This document shows, in pieces, positions 1 through 5,666 of a stretch of DNA of 7,199 nt; the stretch's first letter is position 1; each line of letters opens with the position of its first letter. The DNA is from Prevotellaceae bacterium. Lineage in GTDB: Bacteria > Bacteroidota > Bacteroidia > Bacteroidales > UBA932. Position numbers and translations under genes: made by a program. The notes beneath the pieces were generated by a model. It was not told where the DNA came from and ran no database searches. It worked only from the letters and a program-made list of their open reading frames with translations. The DNA lies in assembly GCA_031287815.1 (NCBI GenBank), contig JAITSM010000024.1, forward strand, positions 1-7,199, read 5' to 3'.

Positions 1-507
1 GTAACCGCCAACACTTATACGGGCGGTACTATTACTGCACTCACCGACGCCACCGGTTGTCCGGGCGTGTTGTGCGGAAAGAACAGCGAGGCTGCGGGAT
101 TATTGAATTGCTGCGTTACTGGAACGACTAATTGCAACGGGACGTGTACGACCAACAGTACTTATACCTACAATACCAGTAATTGCAGCGGAACCTGCCA
201 TCAGGCTTATGTCGAACTTCGCAACCAATGCGGTGAAACCGTTAATCCCTCCTACGGTACTTATGAATTAGCCTCCTGTAAAGCCGGGTGCGATACCAAA
301 GACTGCGCCGGTTGTGCGAAAACCTGCGCTAAAGACGGCTGGACATACGCTCAAATGTGGACTGGTGAATGCCGTTGCAAAGCGGAAAACTGCACAGGCA
401 TGACGAGCACGCCCTGGCATTCGTACGTGTACACTGATGATGTTTGGAAGTACAGTGGTACCTACAACAGCAAACAAAACTGTTCACAACACACTCGATG
501 TAACTAA
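1..507 (+). CDS. Cysteine-rich protein, C-terminal part (5' end outside window)
   Basis: The reading frame is open from base 1 to a TAA at 505-507, so this is the last 168 residues of a longer protein; internal TTG codons are not convincing starts. I do not recognise the family. It holds 19 cysteines, with CC, CxC, CxxC and CxxxC spacings, and a local repeat in which CNGTC and CSGTC are separated by a Thr/Ser/Asn/Tyr-rich stretch. The residues are otherwise small and polar (Thr, Asn, Gly, Ser), and the end (GTYNSKQNCSQHTRCN) has no membrane segment or obvious sorting domain. Composition suggests an exported, disulfide-bonded surface or secreted protein; metal binding is the alternative. Codon use is less GC-rich than in the downstream operon and a 534-bp gap separates them, so a functional link is unlikely. 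The frame is secure, the function is unknown. Confidence 0.7.
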   Translation, partial: VTANTYTGGTITALTDATGCPGVLCGKNSEAAGLLNCCVTGTTNCNGTCTTNSTYTYNTSNCSGTCHQAYVELRNQCGETVNPSYGTYELASCKAGCDTKDCAGCAKTCAKDGWTYAQMWTGECRCKAENCTGMTSTPWHSYVYTDDVWKYSGTYNSKQNCSQHTRCN

Positions 508-631
508 GTATAGAATTAAAATATAACAACAGCATAAAGGCTTGCCATTACAGCAGGCCATAGGCAACATATATTTACATTTTCAATCGTTTCATCGCGC
601 AATCATGAAGTTCTCAAAAAACTGCCTACTG

Positions 632-842
632 AAAGCCCCGAAGGGGCGAAATATGCATAACCGCAGGCAAGCGGAGCGCAGCCTGCGGAAGAAGCCCCCA
701 CTGCCTTTCGCGCGGCGCACTGTCCGTGCATAGCGGAAAACCCGTGCTCCACGCGAGGGGCAGGGCAGTTCTTATCCCCATGCTGCGTTACGCTGCGCTG
801 CACTTGCATGGGGTTATGAAAATTTCGCCCCTTCGGGGCTTT
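632..842. repeat. Long inverted-repeat element with nested hairpins
   Basis: Arms 632-662 and 812-842 are inverted copies matching at 29 of 31 positions. Each arm carries its own mini-hairpin, GCCCC-GAA-GGGGC or its complement. Inside lie two more perfect 8-bp stems: 661-668 with 681-688 (CCGCAGGC/GCCTGCGG) and 776-783 with 806-813 (CCCCATGC/GCATGGGG). No target-site duplication or transposase is visible. Short open frames cross it on both strands but look like by-products of its GC-rich palindromes. It resembles a dispersed intergenic (REP- or MITE-like) element; its copy number cannot be judged from one window. Confidence 0.7.
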
Positions 843-846
843 TTTT
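827..846 (+). terminator. Intrinsic terminator (GC stem plus T7)
   Basis: Stem GCCCC (827-831) pairs with GGGGC (835-839) around a TTC loop and is followed at once by seven T (840-846). The shape is that of a Rho-independent terminator for plus-strand transcription. It forms the right end of the 632-842 inverted repeat, so it may stop transcripts from the cysteine-rich gene before the ketosynthase operon, or may simply be part of the repeat. Confidence 0.55.
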
Positions 847-921
847 AGTTGAAAGTTGAAAGTTGAAAATGGGCTGGCGCCAGCCACATCATACATCATA
901 CTCAACTTTCCATTTTCAACT
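847..921. repeat. Tandem-repeat hairpin A with GGCTGGCGCCAGCC core
   Basis: The left arm (847-867) is built of AGTTGAA repeats. It pairs with the right arm (901-921) at 18 of 21 positions. Between them lies a perfect 14-bp palindrome, GGCTGGCGCCAGCC (872-885), followed by CATCATA repeats. It has the same plan as the hairpins at 3613-3690 and 6560-6651 but uses a different arm repeat. Function is unknown. Confidence 0.65.
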
Positions 922-1023
922 GAAAAAAGTGAAGCAAAGACTTCCTCTTAGAACTTATCAAAATCTAAATGCGTCGACCCTGCAAAAAATGTCCTTTTAC
1001 CCGCCGAATCCGTAAATTTTGTC

Positions 1024-1031
1024 TATCTTTG
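1024..1031 (+). promoter_or_regulatory. Bacteroidota-type -7 box for the ketosynthase operon
   Basis: TATCTTTG fits the TAnnTTTG -7 consensus of the primary sigma factor in Bacteroidota. No clear -33 TTTG-type element is seen about 20 bases upstream. The box ends only 10 bases before the ATG at 1042, which would leave a leader of roughly five bases if this is the promoter. No Shine-Dalgarno sequence is present, as is usual in this phylum. Confidence 0.5.
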
Positions 1032-1041
1032 CCGCTAATTT

Positions 1042-2232
1042 ATGGAAATAGTCGTATCGGGAGTTGGGATGGTGTCGGGCATTGGCTTCGGAACCGCAGA
1101 GGCCTTGCAGGCAATCGCCGGGAAAAAGTCGGGCATGGGCGCCTTGACGCTGTTTGATTCGGTCTATAAAGATATCCTCCCCGTGTCGGAAGTAAAAGCA
1201 AGCAACAGTGAATTGGCAGCGCGGCTGGGGTTACCGGCCGGGAAAACCTTTTCGCGCACCGCGCTGCTGGGCATGCTGGCCGCCCAGCAAGCCGCCACAG
1301 ACGCCCGGCTGCCGCTGAGGAAAGGGCTGCGGGTAGGGTTTGTTTCCGGTACTACGATTGGCGGAATGGACAGGAGCGAAAATTTTTACCGGTCGTTTGG
1401 TACGCATCCCCACAGGGGGCGGCTGCGGGATATTGCCGTACACGACTGCGCCGACAGCACGGAGCAAATCGCCGCCTATATCGGGGCTACCGATTATGTG
1501 ACTACCGTCAGCACGGCCTGCTCGTCGGGCGCGAATGCCATTATGTTCGGCGCACGGTTGATAAAACACGGAATGGCCGATTGCGTCATTGCCGGTGGCG
1601 TGGACGCCCTGTGCAAGTTTACGCTTAACGGCTTTGCGTCGCTGAAAATCTTGGACGAAGCCGTTTGCCGCCCGCTGGACGAAAGCCGCGCCGGATTAAA
1701 TCTCGGCGAAGGCGCAGGATACGTTGTGCTGGAAAGAAAGTCGGGCGACGCTCCGCCGCCCTATTGCCGGCTGGCGGGATATGCCAACGTTTGCGAAGCT
1801 TTTCACCAGACCGCCTCGTCGCCCGAAGGGCACGGCCCCTTTGAAGCAATGCGGCAGGCGCTGGACGCCGCCGGCGTCGCCCCCGAAGCGGTGGATTATA
1901 TAAACTTCCACGGCACCGGGACGCCGAATAACGACCTGGCGGAAGGCAACGCCGTGAAGCGGCTTTTCGCGAAGAAAATACCTTTCCTGAGTTCCACCAA
2001 AGCGTTTACCGGGCATACGCTGGGCGCCGCCGGCGGCATAGAGGCGGTGTTGTCGGCATTGGCGGTTAAACACGGCCTGCTGTATCCCAACCTGAACTAT
2101 TCGCGCCCCATTGCCGAACACGGGCTGACGCCGGTTACCGCTTTCCGGCAGGGAGCGGAAATAAATACGGTACTCTCCAATTCTTTCGGCTTTGGCGGCA
2201 ATGATTCTTCTTTACTATTTTCAAAAACATGA
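1042..2232 (+). CDS. Beta-ketoacyl-ACP synthase, FabF/KS-II type (polyene or resorcinol lipid cluster)
   Basis: A 396-residue condensing enzyme expected to perform decarboxylative Claisen condensation of malonyl-ACP with an acyl-ACP in the cytoplasm. The catalytic triad is complete: Cys160 in STACSSG, His290 in NFHGTGT and His325 in KAFTGHTLGAAGG, with the conserved Lys320 just before it. NLGEGAGYVVLE and the C-terminal NSFGFGGND are further family signatures. The start is supported by the N-terminal MEIVVSGVGMVSGIG, which is where FabF-type proteins normally begin. The stop overlaps the next start (ATGA, 2229-2232), so the two are translationally coupled, and the neighbour is a catalytically dead homologue. 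That pairing is typical of ketosynthase/chain-length-factor heterodimers such as ApeO-ApeC of aryl-polyene synthesis rather than of housekeeping FabF. The exact product is inferred from context. Confidence 0.92.
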   Translation: MEIVVSGVGMVSGIGFGTAEALQAIAGKKSGMGALTLFDSVYKDILPVSEVKASNSELAARLGLPAGKTFSRTALLGMLAAQQAATDARLPLRKGLRVGFVSGTTIGGMDRSENFYRSFGTHPHRGRLRDIAVHDCADSTEQIAAYIGATDYVTTVSTACSSGANAIMFGARLIKHGMADCVIAGGVDALCKFTLNGFASLKILDEAVCRPLDESRAGLNLGEGAGYVVLERKSGDAPPPYCRLAGYANVCEAFHQTASSPEGHGPFEAMRQALDAAGVAPEAVDYINFHGTGTPNNDLAEGNAVKRLFAKKIPFLSSTKAFTGHTLGAAGGIEAVLSALAVKHGLLYPNLNYSRPIAEHGLTPVTAFRQGAEINTVLSNSFGFGGNDSSLLFSKT

Positions 2233-3251
2233 ACGTGTACCTCCTTGCTTCCGCCTCCATCAATCCTGTAACGGAACTGCCGGATACCACGCTGCCGGCG
2301 GCCATTGCCTGCGGGGAAGGCAACCGCCGCATCGCCCGCGAGCCGGATTATAAGAAATACATTCTCGATGCAAACATCCGGCGGCGGATGAGCCGGGTGA
2401 TGAAAATGGGCGTAGCGGCGGCCATGCAATGCCTCTCGCAGTCCGGCCGGCAACCCGGCGCCATTATTACGGCCACCGGATTGGGGTGCCTGAATGATAC
2501 GGAAAAATTCCTGAAGAATATTATTGAAAATGGCGAACACTTACTCAATCCCACGCCTTTCACCCAGTCCACTTTTAATACGATAGGCGCGCAGGCAGCG
2601 ATTGTGTTGAAGAATACGAACTATAATACCACCTACGTGCATCGCGGGTTTTCCTTTGAAAACGCCCTGCTCGACGCCATGATGAAAATCCGGGACGGCG
2701 AAGCGGCGCAGGTGCTGGTAGAAAGCTACGAAGAACAGACCGACACTTCTTTTAAAATTATGGAACGGCTGGGCTTCTGGCGGCATGGCGCTGTTTGCGG
2801 CGAAGGCGTCCAGTGTTTCATCCTTTCCGCACAGCCCGGCGCTGCCGGAAAAGTGCGGCTGAAAGATGTGCTGTGCGTATTCGGCGGCGAACCGCAAACG
2901 TTGAAGGAGAAACTGTCCTTGTTCCTCCGGAAAAACGGCCTGCATCCCGGCGAGGTGGATGTACTGCTTTCGGGAAAAAGCGGCAGGGACAGCCGCTGCC
3001 CCTACTATCAAATGGCGGAGGAGGTTTTCCACACCGCTTCGGTGGCGGTATACAAGCCTTTCTTCGGCGACTACCCGACCGTGTCGTCGCTGGCGCTGTG
3101 GCTGGCGGCACGGGTGATCACGCAACAGCAGCTGCCGGGCTGGCTGTCGGACGCGCCGCCGCAACAAATCAACCGGATGGTCATATACAATCACTTCAAC
3201 GGGAAAAACCATTCTTTCCTGCTGGTGGAAAAAGAAGAGGTGGAGGGATGA
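2229..3251 (+). CDS. Ketosynthase-like protein without catalytic residues (chain-length-factor-like)
   Basis: A 340-residue thiolase-fold protein resembling the 'ketoacyl-synt_2' N-terminal family. FTQSTFNTIGAQAAIVLKN and CGEGVQCFILS are recognisable fold landmarks. Aligning it by eye with the upstream ketosynthase puts Gly140 (HRGFSFENALLDA) at the active-site Cys, Ser248 (LLSGKSGRD) at the first His and Asp281 (KPFFGDYPTVSS) at the second. The conserved Lys is kept as Lys276, and the spacing between the second and third positions is nearly the same (33 versus 35 residues). It therefore cannot condense by itself and probably forms a heterodimer with the upstream enzyme, setting chain length. 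The 4-base overlap with that gene supports 1:1 synthesis. Its stop codon lies inside the first unit of a GGGATGAA tandem tract, so the last residues may have been altered by repeat growth. Confidence 0.85.
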   Translation: MNVYLLASASINPVTELPDTTLPAAIACGEGNRRIAREPDYKKYILDANIRRRMSRVMKMGVAAAMQCLSQSGRQPGAIITATGLGCLNDTEKFLKNIIENGEHLLNPTPFTQSTFNTIGAQAAIVLKNTNYNTTYVHRGFSFENALLDAMMKIRDGEAAQVLVESYEEQTDTSFKIMERLGFWRHGAVCGEGVQCFILSAQPGAAGKVRLKDVLCVFGGEPQTLKEKLSLFLRKNGLHPGEVDVLLSGKSGRDSRCPYYQMAEEVFHTASVAVYKPFFGDYPTVSSLALWLAARVITQQQLPGWLSDAPPQQINRMVIYNHFNGKNHSFLLVEKEEVEG

Positions 3252-3293
3252 AGGGGATGAAAAAGATGAAAAGGGATGAAGGGGATGAAAGGG
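3245..3293 (+). repeat. Purine-rich GGGATGAA tandem tract over the stop codon
   Basis: Four GGGATGAA units (from 3245, 3254, 3273 and 3282) and one AGATGAA variant at 3264-3270 form a tract with no C on the plus strand. It begins in the last codons of the chain-length-factor-like gene and supplies its TGA stop. The G/A/T composition is like the left arms of the tandem-repeat hairpins, but no matching complementary arm follows. Confidence 0.6.
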
Positions 3294-3300
3294 TTTTATC

Positions 3301-3345
3301 GCCCGAAGGGCATTTCCACTTTCCAATTTCAATTTTCAACTACCC
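3301..3345. repeat. Mini-hairpin plus pyrimidine-rich half arm
   Basis: GCCC-GAA-GGGC (3301-3311) is a shortened version of the mini-hairpin in the 632-842 element. It is followed by a TTTCC/TTTCAA-rich tract ending TTTTCAACT, close to the right arm of hairpin A (CATTTTCAACT at 911-921). The matching left arm is missing, so this looks like the remnant of a related element. Confidence 0.4.
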
Positions 3346-3365
3346 GGCTGCCATAGGGCGCTGGC

Positions 3366-3568
3366 GTCCCGCAGGGTGCGGGAGACCAAACGACATACTT
3401 GTTTCGTTCCCCGCAGGGTGCGGGAGACCAAACCATATACTTGTTTCGTTCCCCGCAGGGTGCGGGAGACCAAACCATATACTCGTTTCGTTCCCCGCAG
3501 GGTGCGGGAGACCAAACGACATACTCGTTTCGTTCCCCACGGGGTGTGGGAGACCAAACAAGCTACTT
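3366..3568. repeat. 42-bp tandem repeat array of palindromic units
   Basis: Four complete 42-bp units (3401-3442, 3443-3484, 3485-3526, 3527-3568) follow a truncated first unit (3366-3400). Each has a near-constant 33-base imperfect palindrome beginning GTTTCG and ending CCAAAC, centred on CCCGCA-GGG-TGCGGG, then nine more variable bases such as GACATACTT or CATATACTT. The last unit differs at three stem positions: 3539 G to A is matched by its partner 3547 C to T, and 3541 A to G leaves a G-T wobble. Because 42 is divisible by three, frames stay open on both strands; these are not genes. Confidence 0.85.
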
Positions 3569-3612
3569 GTTGACCGTTTAAATGAAGTAGGAAGTATGAT
3601 GTATGAAGTATG

Positions 3613-3690
3613 ATGTATGATGTATGAAGTATGAGGTATGAGGTGGCTGGCGCAAGCTAATTCATACATCATACTTCATACATCATACAT
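3613..3690. repeat. Tandem-repeat hairpin B with GGCTGGCGC core
   Basis: The left arm (3613-3644) is made of ATGTATGATGTATGAAG-like repeats. It pairs with the right arm (3659-3690) at 29 of 32 positions. The loop (3645-3658) is GGCTGGCGCAAGCT, a slightly decayed copy of the hairpin A core. More copies of the arm repeat continue upstream to about 3590. The hairpin ends 31 bases before the deacetylase start and has no T-run, so it is not a standard terminator. Confidence 0.7.
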
Positions 3691-3721
3691 TGATTAAACT
3701 TTAACCCTTAAACAATGAAAT

Positions 3722-4408
3722 ATGTTTTTGCCGGTCATCATTAGCTTTTTTTGCTGCCTATTGCTTTTTTTGGTATATGCTTCCGCCGCTATCCGTTCCG
3801 GCGTGTACCTGAAAGCCCTGTGCCGCCTTCCCGCCGATGAAAAAGTCGTTGCCCTGACGTTCGACGACGGGCCTGATAGCGCTACCACCCCGAAGATACT
3901 GGACGTCCTGTCGCACTACAAAATTCCCGCCCTGTTTTTTTGCACCGGGCATAAAACGGAAGGGCAGGAAGATTTACTCCAGCGCATGGTGGACGAAGGG
4001 CATGGGCTCGGCAACCACAGTTACGGCCATTCCGTGTTTTTCCCTTTGTTGCCGCTGGCGCGGATGAAAGAAGATATTCAAAAATGCGAAGAACGGCTGC
4101 AGCGCTTCACGCACCGCCGCCCGTTCTTCCGCCCGCCCTTCGGCGTAACCAACCCCACGGTGGCGAAAGCGGCAGCACAGTTAGGCTACCGGACAATGGG
4201 CTGGAATGTGCGCTCGTTCGACACGGTGAAGAAAAACTACCGGAGCGTGGCAAAGCGAATAAACAAAAGGCTGCAACCGGGAAATATTATTCTATTGCAC
4301 GACGCTACGCCGGCGATGCCGGAACTGTTAAACGACATTATTCATTATGCGCAACAACAGGGCTACCGCTTTGTCCGCGCCGATAATTACATGGGAGGTA
4401 CCACATGA
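3722..4408 (+). CDS. Membrane-anchored NodB-type polysaccharide deacetylase family protein
   Basis: A 228-residue carbohydrate esterase 4 (NodB) protein, expected to remove N- or O-acetyl groups from a sugar with a divalent metal. All five motifs are intact: TFDDGP with Asp48 (base) and Asp49 (metal); NHSYGHS with His99 and His103 (metal); RPPFG from Arg137; Trp161 to Asp167 (WNVRSFD); and LLHD with His193. Residues 1-24 are one hydrophobic segment with no clear cleavage site, so the catalytic domain is probably anchored on the periplasmic face of the inner membrane. The start at 3722 is chosen because the ATG six bases upstream is in another frame and stops after nine codons. The stop overlaps the next start (ATGA). 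The substrate is unknown: a sugar on the lipid product, or a cell-wall glycan, are the main options. Confidence 0.9.
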   Translation: MFLPVIISFFCCLLLFLVYASAAIRSGVYLKALCRLPADEKVVALTFDDGPDSATTPKILDVLSHYKIPALFFCTGHKTEGQEDLLQRMVDEGHGLGNHSYGHSVFFPLLPLARMKEDIQKCEERLQRFTHRRPFFRPPFGVTNPTVAKAAAQLGYRTMGWNVRSFDTVKKNYRSVAKRINKRLQPGNIILLHDATPAMPELLNDIIHYAQQQGYRFVRADNYMGGTT

Positions 4409-5037
4409 GGTTTACAATTTCTTTTTTCTGGATTATATTATGCCCGTTGGCGGCCGTTGCACAAACGCCCTTTGCGCTCCTGCCGCCCACTGCCCGGCTG
4501 GACGCTACGCTGGCGAAAGCGTCCGGCGAAGTGAATACGCTGGAAAGCGATTTCACACAGGCCAAGTACATGGAGATGCTGTCCGAAAGCATTGTCTCCA
4601 AAGGGAAATTTTATTATAAAATAAATAATAAAATGGCGCTGGATTATTCCAGCCCGGCGCCCTATTTAATCGTGATTAACGGACAGAAAATAAAAATCGT
4701 TTCCGACGGGAAAAAGAATATATATGAATTGCGCGCCAACAAAATGATGTCGCAAATAAGTTCGCTGCTCTCGGCCTGCATGGCCGGCAACCTGTTGCTG
4801 CTTTCTTCGGACTACCGGCTGGAATATGCGGAAAACGACCGGCAGTATTGGATTAAAATCCTGCCGCTGGACGGAATGAAATCCTATCTGAAGGAAATAG
4901 CTATTTATTTGAACAAACAGGACCTTTCGGTAGACCGGCTACGAATGACGGAGCCCTCGCTCGATTATACAGAATATGTTTTCACCAACAAAAAGAAAAA
5001 TGCGCCGCTGTCTGATGAACTGTTCCGTGTGGATTAA
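4405..5037 (+). CDS. LolA-like periplasmic lipid/lipoprotein carrier
   Basis: A 210-residue protein with a Sec signal peptide (hydrophobic residues 5-19, likely cleavage AVA|Q after Ala19). The mature part looks like the LolA fold: SDFTQ at residues 48-52, then GKFYYK (67-72), MALDYSSPAPYLIVINGQKI and further alternating beta-strand segments. LolA proteins carry acylated cargo through the periplasm in a half-open beta-barrel. Its position between a deacetylase (4-base overlap) and a lipoprotein gene (overlapping by 38 bases), in a ketosynthase cluster, suggests a dedicated paralogue that carries the lipid product rather than the housekeeping LolA; LolA-like genes are usual in flexirubin and aryl-polyene clusters. 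The family call is by motif and layout, so moderately sure; the cargo is inferred. Confidence 0.8.
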   Translation: MRFTISFFWIILCPLAAVAQTPFALLPPTARLDATLAKASGEVNTLESDFTQAKYMEMLSESIVSKGKFYYKINNKMALDYSSPAPYLIVINGQKIKIVSDGKKNIYELRANKMMSQISSLLSACMAGNLLLLSSDYRLEYAENDRQYWIKILPLDGMKSYLKEIAIYLNKQDLSVDRLRMTEPSLDYTEYVFTNKKKNAPLSDELFRVD

Positions 5038-5659
5038 AATAGCTGTCGCCGTTTTCGGGCTGAGCGCCTGCTCGCCGGAACTTACGAAGGGGTTTCGCAA
5101 GGCGGGGAAAACGGTCGTGGCGCGGGAAGACTTGTATCCTTTCTGGACGCCGCCACGCACGCACCTGTTCACTATGAAAATCGATTTCCGGAAAGACCAT
5201 TTCAGCGGCCTGTTGCTGGTACGGCAGTCCGACAGCGCCCATTTCCGGATGGTTTTTAACACGCACTTCGGCATGGGCGTGTTCGATTTCGAGTTTCGCC
5301 GCGACACGTTCCATGTCCATTCCTGCCTTGAAATGCTGCAGCAGAAAAAGGTATTGTCCCTGCTTGAAAAAGATTTCCGTTCCCTGTTTTTCCTGGATGT
5401 GCAACCAGCCCATCCGGCGGCGGTCTATCGCAAGCCCGAAGATGCAGCGCTGGAAATAAACCGGATTGACGGACGGTATTACCTGAAAAATACGGCGCAG
5501 AAAACGCTGTTGAAAATGGAAACGCCGCACGGTTTCCGTTCCGGGCATTATGATTTTTCCGGTTACCGGGAGCGTTTCCCGGAGGCGATAACCATCAAAC
5601 ACGGCGGCATCGGTTTGCAAATAACACTGGAAAAAATCCACCAACCCCCCGACAAATGA
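5000..5659 (+). CDS. Outer-membrane lipoprotein, LolB-like (hypothetical)
   Basis: With the ATG at 5000 the protein has 219 residues and begins MRRCLMNC, then a hydrophobic stretch ending in the lipobox LSA|C with Cys24 as lipidation site. An ATG at 5015 would also give a usable signal peptide; one at 4976 would put 62 bases of overlap with the LolA-like gene and an unusually long n-region, so 5000 is preferred. No catalytic motif is seen. The body alternates beta-type segments (HFSGLLLVRQSDSAHFRMVF), and the end (YDFSGYRERFPEAITIKH, then GLQITLEKI) resembles the final strands of LolB, where Pro precedes an IxI strand and an LxIxI strand. I infer an outer-membrane acceptor partnering the upstream LolA-like carrier. 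A DUF3261-type lipoprotein of aryl-polyene clusters is a closely related alternative. Lipoprotein status is well supported, the LolB comparison less so. Confidence 0.72.
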   Translation: MRRCLMNCSVWIKIAVAVFGLSACSPELTKGFRKAGKTVVAREDLYPFWTPPRTHLFTMKIDFRKDHFSGLLLVRQSDSAHFRMVFNTHFGMGVFDFEFRRDTFHVHSCLEMLQQKKVLSLLEKDFRSLFFLDVQPAHPAAVYRKPEDAALEINRIDGRYYLKNTAQKTLLKMETPHGFRSGHYDFSGYRERFPEAITIKHGGIGLQITLEKIHQPPDK

Positions 5660-5666
5660 TTACGCT

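Noticed and set aside
539..559. Stem GGCTTGC/GCAGGCC after the cysteine-rich gene as a terminator
   Set aside because: A 7-bp stem with one G-T pair exists, but no T-run follows it on the plus strand.
603..905. 100-codon minus-strand frame over the inverted-repeat element
   Set aside because: It lies entirely on palindromic and tandem-repeat DNA; the open frame is best explained by the element itself.
508..1041. Riboswitch or structured leader ahead of the ketosynthase operon
   Set aside because: The structure present belongs to the repeats and ends well before the start codon; the -7 box at 1024 would place these bases upstream of the transcript.
2541..3332. 263-codon minus-strand frame opposite the chain-length-factor-like gene
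   Set aside because: It is antisense to a well-supported gene, shows no family motif and has a His/Arg/Gln-rich composition typical of shadow frames in GC-rich coding DNA.
3366..3568. Possible CRISPR array (palindromic 33-base repeats with GTTT...AAAC ends, regularly spaced)
   Set aside because: The intervals are only nine bases and nearly alike (for example GACATACTT twice apart from the last base), so they are not spacers, and no cas gene is in the window.
2795..3613. 272-codon plus-strand frame running from inside the chain-length-factor-like gene through the repeats
   Set aside because: It is Arg/Gly-rich and out of frame with the real gene, and its second half is just the 42-bp repeat.
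3336..3672. Open frames on both strands across the 42-bp array
   Set aside because: The period is a multiple of three, so several frames stay open with a 14-residue repeating peptide; none has independent coding support.
3613..3690. Hairpin B as a Rho-independent terminator
   Set aside because: The stem is long and AT-rich with no T-run behind it, and other members of the family stand beside separate true terminators.
4976..5659. Longer start for the lipoprotein gene at 4976
   Set aside because: It would add a non-hydrophobic N-terminal stretch ahead of the signal peptide and overlap the upstream gene by 62 bases.
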